Origin: Dasypus novemcinctus
Lineage: Eukaryota; Chordata; Mammalia; Cingulata; Dasypodidae
Direction of reading: 5' to 3'
NCBI RefSeq assembly: GCF_030445035.2
Contig: NC_080688.1
Coordinates: 67,737,449 to 67,801,448, forward strand
DNA length: 64,000 bases
The notes beneath the pieces are model-generated. The model was not told the origin of the DNA and did not search any database. It worked only from the letters and a program-made list of their open reading frames with translations. Shown here piece by piece: positions 34,144-45,012 of the stretch (position 1 is the stretch's first letter; every line of letters starts with the position of its first letter). A program made the position numbers and the translations under genes.

Positions 34144-34255
34144 GGACGAGGGGTCGGTCCAGCTCTGGACGAGGGGTCGGTCCCGCTTGGGACGAGGGGT
34201 TGGTCCCACTTGGGACGAGGGGTCGGTCCGGCAGCAGACGAGGGATCGGTCTCAC
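34144..34255 (-). repeat. 23-bp tandem repeat in the LTR U5 region
   Basis: Five units in exact 23-bp phase (starts 34144, 34167, 34190, 34213, 34236; the last is 20 bp), each with the core ggacgaggggtcggtcc. It lies downstream of the poly(A) signal in the transcriptional sense. Confidence 0.95.
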
Positions 34256-34435
34256 AAGGGGTTGCGTGGTTCGGCTGACGGGGTTGCCCGGCGAAGCCGG
34301 CGACGAAGGGGTCGCCCGGAGAAGCAGGCGACGAACTGGGGACAAGGGAGGCCAGGCCCTTGTCGGGGGCTCTCAGGACTGGAGGGCGCACGGCAGAAGA
34401 ACTACCGCGGAGACAAGGTAAACACGCAAGTCCAC

Positions 34436-34464
34436 TTTATTGAGGGAGAGGCAACAGTTTTATA
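34436..34464 (-). promoter_or_regulatory. LTR TATA box and overlapping poly(A) signal
   Basis: Minus-strand TATAAAA at 34458-34464 and AATAAA at 34436-34441. The spacing places the probable start site close to or just after the poly(A) signal. Whether the promoter is active is unknown. Confidence 0.75.
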
Positions 34465-34973
34465 GGGGCTGGGAAGGCTGATTGGTCGAAGCCACGCCCT
34501 GTTCTGATTGGTTGCCGGCGAAAGGTCAGTGGGCGGTACTGGACAGGGGAGGGGTGGTGGTTAGGGATTGGCTGTCGCTGTTGCTGGGGGAAGGGGCAGG
34601 GTTTAGGGATTGGTGGCTGCTGTTGCTGGGGTGGAGGGCAGACTTGAGTTTCCCGCCCACGCCTGGCTGTTGCTGCTGTCCGGGGAGGGGAAAAGGGCAG
34701 ACTGGAATTTTCCGCCCTGCGCCTGCGCAGGGAGAAAGAAGAAGGGTGCCGCCCCACAGGCATCGTGTGGCGCCATCCGGGAGGAGGGGCGGCCGCGGAA
34801 GCATGGCTGCCGAGAAGGGGAGACCCGAGGGCACTCTGCGCCCATGCCGAGCTCCCTTCGGGGGTGGCGGTGAGTCCGACCAGCCACCCTATTATGGGGG
34901 CAGTGGCTTGGCCTGCTGCGGCTGCTCCCCTGCCAGGCCAGCAAACCACACTTCAGCCCGAGGGGTGACCGCA

Positions 34974-35135
34974 GCCATATTGGATTAAAGCCCACCTTCA
35001 TTTACAGGGCACACTGTAGCTGCTAATAGCATCGTCAAAGAGCCTGTACTTACACAAAGTTCGTGTCTACAGGACCAAGTTCAGACCTGAACATGCCTTT
35101 TGTGGGGGAGATGATTCAGTCCTCCACAGTTACCT
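34974..35135 (-). mobile_element. MLT1-like LTR fragment
   Basis: After the LTR the run catattggattaaagccc, aggaccaagttcagacctga, acatgccttttgtgggggag, attcagtcctccacag follows the antisense MLT1 pattern, suggesting the LTR at 34103 inserted into or at the edge of an MLT1. Confidence 0.6.
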
Positions 35136-35370
35136 GACAGGTTTTTAAAAAAAATATACTATTTATTTAGGTCAAATTTTGTTTTTCCACATTCTTTTCC
35201 TCATAGAATCTTTTCCTCTCTATTCCGGCTTTTTTCTGGATTAACTGAGTTATTTTGTCCCATTTATCTACTGAAAATGATATAGAAATGAAATATTCTG
35301 TTTAAATTCTTCTAATCTAAATGTTTTATCACACACACATAACTTATTTTTTCTGCTGATAATGTCTCTG
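35136..35370. other. AT-rich DNA, nothing recognised
   Basis: Short AT-rich stretch before the stacked L1 elements. Confidence 0.35.
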
Positions 35371-35383
35371 GGCAACTACTATT

Positions 35384-37240
35384 TTTTTTTTTGTCTTTAT
35401 TTATTTTTTTAATATTACATTCCAAAACTATGAGATCCCCATATATCCCCCACCCCCCTCACCCCACTCCTCCCCCCATAGCAACAATCTCGTCCATCAT
35501 CATGAGACATTCATTGCATTTGGTGAATACATCTCTGAGCACCACTGCACCTTGTGGTCAGTGGTCCACATCGTAGCCCACACTCTCCCACGTTCCACCC
35601 AGTGGGCCATGGGAGGACATACAATGTCCGGTAACTGTCTCTGCAGCATCACCCAGGACAACTCCAAGTCCCAAAAATGCCTCCACATCTCATCTCTTCC
35701 TCCCATTTGCCATACCCAGCAGCCACCATGGCCACTTTCTTCACACCAATGCCACATTTTCTTCGATTACTAATCATAATAGTTCATGAGTAGCATATCA
35801 GTAAGTCCACTCTAATCCATATTCTATTCCTCCATCCTGTGGACCATAGAATGGTTGTGTCCACTCCACATCTATATCAAGAGGGGGCTTAGATTCCACG
35901 AGAATGCTGGATGCAATCCTCCTGCTTTCAGTTGTAGGCACTCTTGGCTCCCTGGTGTGGTGGTTGACCTTCTTCACCTCCATGTTAGCTGAGTGGGGTA
36001 AGTCCAATAAACCAGAGTGTAAGAGCTGAAGTCTGTTGAGGCTCAGGGTCAGTCCAGAGATTCAGATCCCTTGGGTATATATTAAACCCCAGCACCAACT
36101 ACAATTCTGGTAAAAGTAACAGAAGAGGCTTGTGAAAAAAGATCACATGTGAGTCCAGCTCAATCACACAGAAACACAAACTCCAAAGAAGGGCCAACTG
36201 ACATGGCACTGAACTCTATCTGCCATGACCATAGAACCTGTGGGTCTCTGTAGCCCTCAGAAGAACCAATACCCGGGGTTGTATCTACTTTATCTGTCTC
36301 TGGGACTCTGCTGAGGTGTGCATAAGGGCAATCCCTCTGATAACCTCCTGGCTCTTTTTGGAGACTCATAGCTATATAAACTCATTTGTCCTTTCCATTT
36401 CCCCCTTGATTCAGGTCAAAAAGCATTTTTAACTCCTGGTATTATATGTAGACTGAGATATTCTGCTAGTCTGAGTTGACCTTTTATTTAAGGTCATTTT
36501 CTAGTTACATCATCAGCTGATACTTGGTAGTAATCCCTTGGCACCAGGGAGGCTCATCCCCGGGAGTCATGTCCCACGCTGGGGGGAAGGCAACGCATTT
36601 ACACGCTGAGTTTGGTTTTGAGTCTGGCCACATTTGAGCAACACGGAGGCTCTCAGGAGGTAACTCTTAGGCACCCTGCAGCTCTAGGCCTTGTTCTTAT
36701 TTCAGGTGCACAGGCTCACAAGCATAGTCATTAGTATCAAGGGTTCATTGTTGGGCCTTCATTCTTTTTTGGTCTTTGCCGTTGTACTTGGGGGATTGTT
36801 GCTGTTCCTTTAGGGACTGTGATAGAGCTCCCCTGGCTAGGAACTCAGCACTCCCTCAGTTGTTGTTTTTAATTGTATGCACTATGAAAATATCCAAACA
36901 TTTTTATGTACCCTGGATATATGCCCTGTAGAACTCCCTGCCAACCATGTGTCCCCTGTCAATAACATCCCACATCAGTATTCCTCCGCTGCCATTGTTG
37001 AACCTCTCTGTGATAAAAAACTTCCTGAAGAGTGAAGCCCAATATATTGCCAGGTTCCATTAATAGTAAAATGGAATATAGCGATGAGTTTAAAGGTTAG
37101 ATATAGAATACATATTAATTTGGAAAAATTAAGGTAAAAATAAATTGGGGTATCAAAAAATTAAAAAATGCAAAAGCTTTGTTTTTGATATTTTGTCTTC
37201 CATCACTGCAATAAGTGTTGCCCTGTATGCAAATTGGCAA
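35384..37240 (-). mobile_element. L1 3' UTR, antisense (left of stacked pair)
   Basis: T-rich tail, complement of the G-rich tract (catatatcccccaccccc), then the long 3' UTR shared with 17406-18537, extending further 5' through gtcatgtcccacgctggggg (36571) to about 37070; 37070-37240 is less certain. The copy ggcaactactatt (35371-35383) recurs exactly at 39080-39092, and ggcaactact is also at 37241-37250, so the right end could be either. No ORF2 here. Confidence 0.8.
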
Positions 37241-37250
37241 GGCAACTACT

Positions 37251-39079
37251 TCTGTCTTTTCCTCAGTGTCTACGTCCTATCTTTTTCTTTTCTTTTTTCT
37301 AATTATTAAGCTTATCTTCACAAGAGTTTTAGATTACAGTAATTCATATATACAATATACATACTCCCACATATCCAACATAAAACCTTTTCCCTTCCAC
37401 AGCAATAATCTTTTTACATATTCATACTATATTTACTGAAACTGATGTACAGATATTGAGACAATAGCTTTCAAACAAGGTAAAATTTGTGTTTACATTG
37501 TGGTTTATATTTTAGACTACACAATTTTATAAATTTTTAATTATCTTATGTTTTATAATATGATTTACATTTTAGCCTATCAGCCCCTTTATATTTTTGG
37601 TGTAATTTTACATGTCTTATATCCATCCTTGCATACTCTTGTGGAATACTTCTATTGCCCACACTGTTACATTGGTTGCAACTATTCAATACCTCTTTCC
37701 TCCTCCCCTTAGGGCCCACAGTGACCGTCAGTCTTCATTGTTTGAAGGGCTATGTTCAGAGATACTTGCAAAAGTGTTGAGGGCTTGACATGCTCAACTG
37801 CCCTAATGCCCTGGGAGCCACCATTTCTCTTGAGAGATACAGTTCCCTCTATTTGAGGGCATCAGTCCTCCCCAGGATGTGGGTATACCTTCACTCTCAT
37901 TATATGGGTCTCTATCCAATAATATAACCCATTATGGCAAAATGAGCATTCACATATTCCTTAGGAGCCTGTCCTGCATCAGATTATCCCCTTCAAGCAT
38001 CTTAAACAGGTGACTTTCCTCATTATATTTTTGAAAAGGTTTTCTCAGCATTATACTCTCAACCAAATGCCTGACAATCTCCTATGTTCGTTTGTTGCCC
38101 CACCCTCCCCCAAATTTCTTGGGCAATATCACCCATCCTCCCATCCCTAGCCCCCCTCAAGCCCATAAAACCCCGCCCAAAGGTAACCCTATGCCCCCAT
38201 TTTCTCCCTTCCTTGTACTTAACTCCAGCTTATCATAGATTTCACCCATGTAGGTGTCAGCTTACATCCTGACTTATTTCATATCATTGAGGTCATGTAG
38301 TGTTTGCTCTTCAATGCCTGGGTTGCTTCACTCAACATAAGGTTCTCAAGATTCATCCATGTTATCACGTGTGTTTGTAGTGTATTTGTTCTTTTTTTTT
38401 ATTGACTTTGTAATAATATTACATTAAAAATATATATATGAGGTCCCATTCAACCCCACCCCCCCACCCCACCTCTCCCCCCACCCAGCAACACTCGTTC
38501 CCATCATCATGACACATCCATTGCATTTGGTAAGTACATCTTTGGGCACCTCTGCACCTCATGGTCAATGGTCCACATCATGGCCCATACTCTCCTCCAT
38601 TCCATCCAGTGGGCCCTGTGAGGATTTACAATGTCCGATGATTGCCCCTGAAGCACCATCCAGGGCAGCTCCATGTCCCAAAGACACCTCCACCTCTCAT
38701 CTCTTCCTGCCTTTCCTCATACCCATCAGCCACCATGTCCACTTTTCCCAATCCAATGCCACCTCTTCTATGTGGACATTGGATTGGTTGTGTCCATTGC
38801 ACCTCTGTGTCAAGAGGAGGCTTAGATTCCACATGGATGCTGGATGCAATCCTCCCACTTTCAGTTGTAATCACTCTAGGCTCCATGGTGTGGTGGTTGT
38901 CCTTGTATTTGTTCTTAAAGCCAAGTAGTATTCCATTGTATGTATATACCACATTTTATTTATCCATTCATCTGTTGATGGGCATTTGGGTTGATTCCAG
39001 CTTTTGGCAATAGTGAACAATGCTTCTATGAACATTGGTGTGCATTTATCAGTTTGTGTCCTTGTTTTCAGTTCTATTA
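37251..39079 (-). mobile_element. L1 3' UTR and ORF2 end, antisense (right of pair)
   Basis: After a pyrimidine-rich start (about 37285-37310) comes a different 3' UTR, then antisense ORF2 terminus: aacataaggttctcaagatt, ttccattgtatgtatatacc, catctgttgatgggcatttg, gtgaacaatgcttctatgaa. It ends at the TSD copy at 39080. A younger L1 is nested at 38394-38903. Confidence 0.8.
38394..38903 (-). mobile_element. Young L1 3' UTR nested in an L1
   Basis: 510 bp, antisense, near-identical to the reverse complement of the copies at 4511 and 10955. Exact 13-bp TSD tgtatttgttctt at 38381-38393 and 38904-38916, inside the ORF2 end of the older L1. Only the 3' part was copied. Both open frames of the young 3' UTR are intact here too (38509-38928 plus; 38626-38952 minus), running a little into the flank. 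Confidence 0.95.
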
Positions 39080-39092
39080 GGCAACTACTATT

Positions 39093-39672
39093 AATATCTA
39101 TTTCCTCAGCCTATATGCCTAACCCTGGTTCACTAGCTTGGGACACTTGTGGGAATCTTTAGAGTGGAAGGCCCAATTCACAGAGCTGTTTGCATGAGTT
39201 TGGCCAGGAAACAACCGTAGGAACATGCTCCTCCCTGCTATTTTTTCTTCCTGCTGCTCTCCCTGGTCTTCCAGAGATATTTGGGTTCTTTTCTCCCCTT
39301 CCACTTCCACTCATGCACCAAGAGGCCTTCCTGGACACACTGACCCACTACTCAGCCCCATGGTCCTAAGAAACAGATGTCTATTCTTACTCTTGGAATT
39401 TGCGGCTGTTGAGCTGGTTTGACCTCTGGAATTGCTCTTATTTCAGCAGTAGCTTTCTCCTACCTGTGTTTTCAGATGTGTTTTCCTCCATTCTTCATCA
39501 ATTTGATCTTTATGCTTTCAACTTTGAAGAATTCTTCTCTAATCTTTTGATGCCATGTCCTTTGGTTTTCTAGCACTGTATGTTCCTTTAAAAAAAATAG
39601 TATATTTTCTATCATTTCAAGGGATTTTGAATTAGAATGGAAAAGTTCTTACTTAACTATTTTAATCAAATC
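39093..39672. other. Single-copy-looking DNA
   Basis: No recognised repeat or exon. Confidence 0.35.
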
Positions 39673-39686
39673 TTCTACATACTCCT

Positions 39687-39721
39687 TACACTTGATATTA
39701 GCCGAAAGGCCGAGAAGCGAT
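39687..39721 (-). pseudogene. RNU2 pseudogene: Tailless 35-nt U2 snRNA 5' retrocopy
   Basis: On the minus strand this is the first 35 nt of U2 snRNA, starting exactly at U2 nucleotide 1 (ATCGCTTCTCGGCC) and ending GTGTA, with two substitutions. It is bounded on both sides by the exact 14-bp TSD ttctacatactcct (39673-39686 and 39722-39735). No A tail is present. It is thus a complete, target-primed insertion of a truncated RNA. U2 pairs with the intron branch point in the spliceosome; this fragment cannot function as one. Confidence 0.95.
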
Positions 39722-39735
39722 TTCTACATACTCCT

Positions 39736-40234
39736 GTATAATGTTTTTTCCCAAAGCTTCCATAAATGGGTTTTACTTTTAAATTAAAGAAAAAAGAGCC
39801 AGATTCCCCCAAAGATTGCATTACTTTCCTTATAAACTTAATCCCTCAGGGACGCAAACTTTTAGATAATTCAGAAGGAAACAAAACTATTGTAATTCAT
39901 GAAAACTCCAGAGGCAACATATTGCAACTTAATTTCTTATATGGTGTTTTATTCATTTCATAATTGCATAGATAAATAATGTATGAAAATGAAGTGGTAA
40001 TTATGATCATCGTATCAGTGGAAGTATTCTCAAAATCATTTGAATGGATTCAAGACTGACAAGAATTTGTTATGTATTTTAAAATTTTGCCTATCTGGGT
40101 ATCTTTTAATATTTGGGCCCAGAATCCCCAAAGATTTTTGGGGAACTCAAAATAAAAATTCCCCTGAAATAGACCCAGCGTGGATACAACAGAGGTATTA
40201 GTTCTTCAAGCCCAAGTGTTTACGGGCAAAGGAA
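39736..40234. other. Single-copy-looking DNA
   Basis: No recognised repeat or exon. Confidence 0.35.
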
Positions 40235-40500
40235 GCGCAATGCTTTGCCTGTGTTAGCTGAATGCCTCCTGCACGGCAGGTACTGTTCTGTTTCTGGAGA
40301 TACAAGGGATAAACAAAACAGACCTATCTCTGCCCCCAATGGAATCTATTCTTTAATGGAGGAATACAAATGTGTAGATAAGCAATTGCTATATGGTGTG
40401 GCAAATAACAGGATGAAGTTAATCCAAGGAGCCCAGAAAACACGTAGGAGGAGGGGCATTTTATTCAATCTTCAGGATCAGGGAATGGTGGAGTGAGGCA
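40235..40500 (+). repeat. MIR-like or related old repeat
   Basis: The run tgcctcctgcacggcaggta, ggagatacaagggataaaca, caatggaatctattctttaa follows an old mammalian pattern in which a MIR-type start is continued by further repeat sequence. Family name uncertain. Confidence 0.5.
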
Positions 40501-40650
40501 TGAAGAACTAATAAAGAAAGGGTGAGCAAGCATTGAAGATGCTCTCGCCTGCAAGCGCTTGCTTAAACTGTGGTCTCTGGAGCCCTGTAGCAGCTATGTT
40601 TATTGGTGCCTGAGATAGATGGGTTCCAGGGGCCCTGTTCATCTCACAGC

Positions 40651-41098
40651 TGCTGTCCTGCACTGAAAAGTGTTTCCCCAAAATTCATCTCTACCTGGAA
40701 TCTGCTGAAGGTGACCTTTTTAGCTTCTTTAAAGATGTGATCAAGTTCAGATACAGTCATACTGGATTAGGGTGGGCCCTAAATCCATTCACTAGTGCCT
40801 TTATAAGGAGAGGAAGATTTGGACACAAGAGACACAGGGAAGAAGGCCACAAGAAGACAGAGGATGAAACTGGAGCCACGTGTCTGCAAGCTGAGGATCA
40901 CCAAGGATTGCTGTAAACACTGGAATCTAGGACGAGGCAAGGAAGAATTCTGCTCTAGAGCCTCCAGATAGAGCATGGGCCTGCTGCTACCTTGATTTTA
41001 GACTTCTGGCCTCCAGAACTGTGAGATGACACATTTCTGTTGCTTAAGAACCACCCAATTTGTGGTAATTTGTTACGGCAGCCCTACAATACTAATAA
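40651..41098 (+). mobile_element. MLT1-like MaLR LTR
   Basis: Nearly full-length in sense: gtttccccaaaattcatctc, aaagatgtgatcaagttcag, ggattagggtgggccctaaa, aaggagaggaagatttggac, ctggcctccagaactgtgag, ttgttacggcagcccta, ending actaata. An old solo LTR without internal sequence. Confidence 0.88.
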
Positions 41099-41854
41099 AG
41101 CACCTTGTCTGAGATTTACCCATGCCTTTAGTTTCATAGTCATACTTGTTCTGTGTTACATCTTTCCTTCTCTTGCTTCCTCCCTTTTCTCCACTCTTCA
41201 CTTCTTCTCTTGTCCCTCCACACCTGATTGCAATCAGGGTGGACACTTGCCACCCACCCCACTGGCTGCCTTGTCATTTGCCAAGTTGCCAGAATGTGTC
41301 TCCCTCTTGATCTCTCTAAAGAATTTGAAGAGGCACAGCAAATGTGTTGTAACATTGTCTGTTGAATGAATAAAGAATCATCTCTAATCCTATCCACAGG
41401 AACCAAAATTAAAGTATATTTTTGATGTTTCAGAACGAACAGTGCTATCATATGATTTCCATTATAAAATTTTTCTTTATCAAGTATATTAAAATATGTA
41501 TGAAAATTATGTTGTTTAATCATACTGTTCAGTACCACAAGCAGCAACAATGCATTCGTTCCTTCCACCAAATCAAATTCTGTCAATATATAGACACTCA
41601 TGCCTTTAAAAGTAGTGAACTTTTTATACCAGTTTGGTATATATCAAAGTTCTATTAGTAATCTCAAATTGAGTTAAGATATTCTAAATTTAATTTTAGA
41701 CTGTACTATATGCTTTTAAAATGGGATTCAAAGGAGGAATTATCTTCTTAATTGTTATATACCTCACTTATATTCATATCATATATATAGTAGAGGTTTG
41801 TTGTAGATTTCTGTCTTAGAGTTCAAAAAAATTATTGAGGCATTATGTAGCAGA
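41099..41854. other. Single-copy-looking DNA
   Basis: The antisense frame at 41140-41601 (153 aa) has no recognisable domain. Nothing else recognised. Confidence 0.35.
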
Positions 41855-42250
41855 ATGTAACAGTTAGCTATTGCCAAAATATGCTGTGTAACAAGCCACT
41901 CTAAAACTCAGTAACTTGAAACAGTATCACTCTCATGGATATGAGGGTTGGCTAAGATGGTTTGTTCTGAACTCAGCTATACCAGAATGACATGGCTCTC
42001 CTCCATATGCTCTGCTCCTGGGACTTGCAGATCAGCCTTGGTATGTTCTTCTCATGGTGATGACAGCCTCTTGAGGCCATTGTTCAGAGCAGGTGCATGG
42101 TTATGTCTGTGACATTCTATTGGTCAAAGCAAGTCTTACAGATATACCCCAAACCAAGAAGCAGGGAAGGTGGGAGGATGCTGCAAGGCTCTATGGAAAA
42201 GGGTATGGATACAAGGGGGGATGAAGAGGAAGAAACAATGATATAATCTA
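41855..42250 (-). mobile_element. Ancient LTR-like repeat
   Basis: The runs agctattgccaaaatatgct, gtaacaagccactctaaaac, gatatgagggttggctaaga and ctattggtcaaagcaagtct fit the family seen at 13700 and 21889 or a relative. Diverged. Confidence 0.5.
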
Positions 42251-42264
42251 CTACACAGACTGCC

Positions 42265-42620
42265 TTGTTCTTTGCCAAGTTGCTTCCTCCTCTTCCTGGA
42301 GCCCACAGCTGGACAGTATTTCCTGACCTCTCATACAGTTATATCTGGTCACATGCCTGGATTCTTGCCAATGGAATGCAGCAGAAATGACCTGGTGCAT
42401 AAACATTTCCAAGGAATACTTTCCCTTTCCTTAAGCTTGATGGAGACAAGCGTGGGAACCTTGAAAGGTGCATATTAAATATAGGCAAGCACAAGATGAA
42501 GCAGGCTGTCTGTGTCCAATCAGCCACTCCAGTTTTTCACTTTATCGGACAGAGGATTAAATTTCTGTCGTGTTGGAGTCATTATTCATTTTGGAGTTTG
42601 TTATCCCAAAAATGACATCA
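42265..42620 (+). mobile_element. Ancient repeat, unclassified
   Basis: The runs tcacatgcctggattcttgc, caatggaatgcagcagaaat and aggattaaatttctgtcgtg resemble a common mammalian LTR-like repeat. Same broad pattern as 30300-30900. Confidence 0.45.
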
Positions 42621-42948
42621 AGTGATATACGTGGTCTATAGAAGGAGCAGTCTTAAAACTGCCTCCAGAGTTCCTAGAGAGCACTTTGAGTCACTGCCCT
42701 GTGCTTGTTTGATTCAACTTTTCTTCCTTCAGGGGACGCTTCTCCATATTTGCCTATATCAGGGAAGACAAACTTTGCTTTCCTGTGGTTGGGGAAATAC
42801 CCTTCCTGGTCACAAGGGCAAGAAGCAATAAAATTTAGTGATCAATATAAGTTCCTGCAAACAGGTCAGGGATGGAAATATCTTTCAGTCAGTCAGGCTC
42901 TTCATCCTTTATTCTGTTCTTGACTCCATTGGTTTCCTTTAGTGGGAA

Positions 42949-43358
42949 TGTCTTATTTTGCCAAGACTGCTGTAACAAAGTATCACAGACAGGTTGTTTT
43001 AAATAGCAGGAATTTATTATCTCACAGCTTTGGAGACCAGAAGTCCAAAATCAAGGGTCAGCAGGATCATTCTTTGACATCTGTAGGGCTCGGTGGGGGC
43101 TTGCTGGCAATCCATGACACAAGCTCTGCTGCTTTCACGTTCTCGTCTGACTCCTGTCTCCTACTCACTGTGTCCAAATTTCCTCTGCTATAACGACTCC
43201 AGTCATATTGGATTAGGGCCTGTGCTGATTCAGTTTGGCCTCACCTTAACTGATAATGTCCTCAGAGTTCCTATCTACAAATGGTTCACATCCACAGGAC
43301 TGGGAGTTGAGGAATTGAAAATGTCTTTGTGGGGGAACATGATTAAATCCAAAACACA
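42949..43358 (-). mobile_element. MLT1-like MaLR LTR
   Basis: Antisense copy: tgccaagactgctgtaacaa, aggaatttattatctcacag, ggattagggcctgtgctga, gtctttgtgggggaacatg, attaaatccaaaaca. About 410 bp, so nearly complete. The open frames across it are not genes. Confidence 0.85.
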
Positions 43359-43359
43359 A

Positions 43360-44084
43360 GACAAGGGAGGAAAAGTACGAGGGGTCAAGGGTGTGTGGGT
43401 GGGTTCAAGTGGCTCCCAAGCTGAGGCTTCCTAGCCTGTGTCCTTGGCTGAGACCTAACTCACACAGAGAGTCCTCCTCTCCTGCAGTAAACACTAGCCT
43501 TGCTCTCATTCAGAATCGAGAACATTTAATTGATTGTAGAGTTGTATTTGAGGCATGAAATACATTATAGGTTTTCCAACATTATCAGTGGGGCATATAA
43601 TTTTCAACAGTCCTAAAAAATGCTTTTTATTTATTCTTTCATTTGGAACAATTTTGCCTCATAAAGAAGCATACTGAATTTATAAGAGATAATACCATCC
43701 CACCCCATCCATCAAAAAAATTTTCCCCTAACTTCTAAAGTCAGAAATGCTATTTGCCTTCAAACTCTTCTTTAGATCTTTTCCTCTAGATAGTAATGAC
43801 TGGAATGTGTCCATTACAACCACAGATCTGGAGGTAAACATTTGGAAATCACCTCATTCTGTGAGTTAGAGAAATTGCCTGATCATCTAGTTTCCTAGCT
43901 GTCCAACGTCTTCTTGGCCTTCACTTGATATAGAAGCAAAGAAGATAGGTGTTGAAGATGAAAATAACTCCATCTTAGCAGTTAGAGGTTTTCTCTAGTC
44001 CAACCTGGTTATTGTTATAATTCCCTTTCTGGCCCTCTCTGTCCAGGAATTCCTAATCCTGGTGAACTGTTCCTTACAGTTAAA
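43360..44084. other. Single-copy-looking DNA
   Basis: No recognised repeat or exon. Confidence 0.35.
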
Positions 44085-44290
44085 ATAATAGGTAATATTT
44101 ATTGAGCACCTACTAGGAGCCAGGCACTTATCATCCATACATTTACTCATTTAATTCTCAGGAAAATCCTACAGATGGATTCTGTGGTGCCAATTTTATT
44201 GCTGGGCTAACCGAGGCACAGCTGCTAAGAGATGGGGCTGTGATTGAACCCAGACAGTCCAACCCCAGAGGCTGAGCTCCACGATGCACT
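44085..44290 (+). repeat. MIR SINE, well preserved
   Basis: Sense MIR core and 3' end: atttattgagcacctactag, gagccaggcacttatc, ctcatttaattctcagg, attgctgggctaaccgagg, attgaacccagacagtcc. About 200 bp. Confidence 0.88.
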
Positions 44291-45012
44291 ATGGGAGGAA
44301 GTCAGTCATGCACTTCTCAAGGTTGCTGCACTAGGATGATTAATTCCATCAAGGGTCTCCAGAAACTCTATCTTGGCTGATTTAATAATGTCAGGTAGAA
44401 GAGGATGGTTACTTCTGAAGGCCTCTTTCCCTTCTCCATATAAAAAACTGCTGATTAATAGTTATAGTGGACATAAGCTTTTTCAACTTCCTTATATGCT
44501 TTAGGTCTGTGAGAAGCTAGATTCTTTTATTACCCAACTGTAAATAGCCTTAGAGAGCATAACATTTATTATTATTAATATCAGGTATTTTCAGTCTGTA
44601 TCCCATGGGAACAGGGCTGCAATTCATTGGGAAACCACCGGAAGGCTGGCTATACGGGTTGTTAAAATCAAGCCATGCAATAGGTAGATAGCCATTGCAC
44701 CAACCTCCTCACCCCTTTCTGACCCCTCCCCTGAGAGTCCCACATCTTCCACACAATCCAGAGCTGACACAGAAGGGAGCTTTCTGCTTCTGCTTGGCAG
44801 CCACTGTCCATTCTGAAGTTTGGTGCTTGTGCTGTCAGTGCTAGATTTGAGAGTTACCCACGTGTATATGCTCTCACACATTCAGAGGCATTAGAGCAGC
44901 CCCTGCAAAGCACTGGATGTAGACTCTGGAGTGCTGGTTCTAGGCCCTGTTCTCTCCCACAGCTAGAGCTTGGTCAAGTCACTTTATTGCTATAGATTTC
45001 CATTAATTCACC
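44291..45012. other. Single-copy-looking DNA
   Basis: No recognised repeat or exon. Confidence 0.35.

Larger units (their letters stand above)
34103..34973 (-). mobile_element. GC-rich solo LTR, class II-like, 871 bp
   Basis: On the minus strand the element starts TGCGGTCACC and ends GCCGCCGCA, so TG...CA with a TGCGG inverted terminus. An exact 6-bp TSD gccata flanks it (34097-34102 and 34974-34979). Minus-strand promoter marks are four CCAAT boxes (plus-strand attgg at 34481, 34507, 34567, 34609) and TATAAAA (34458-34464), with AATAAA at 34436-34441 only about 20 bp downstream. That order implies a poly(A) signal upstream of or at the cap site and a very short R, as in betaretroviruses. 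A 6-bp TSD also fits class II ERVs. No gag, pol or env adjoins it. It is markedly CpG-rich against its AT-rich surroundings. Frames of 100-170 aa here are a composition effect. Confidence 0.88.

Noticed and set aside
34080-34975. CpG island as promoter of a host gene
   Set aside because: TG...CA ends and a perfect 6-bp TSD bound the whole GC-rich block, so it is an inserted LTR. No exon follows.
34437-34988. Frames of 168 and 170 aa, Pro/Gly/Ala-rich
   Set aside because: They lie on both strands of a GC-rich LTR, where stop codons are scarce. No viral or cellular domain is visible.
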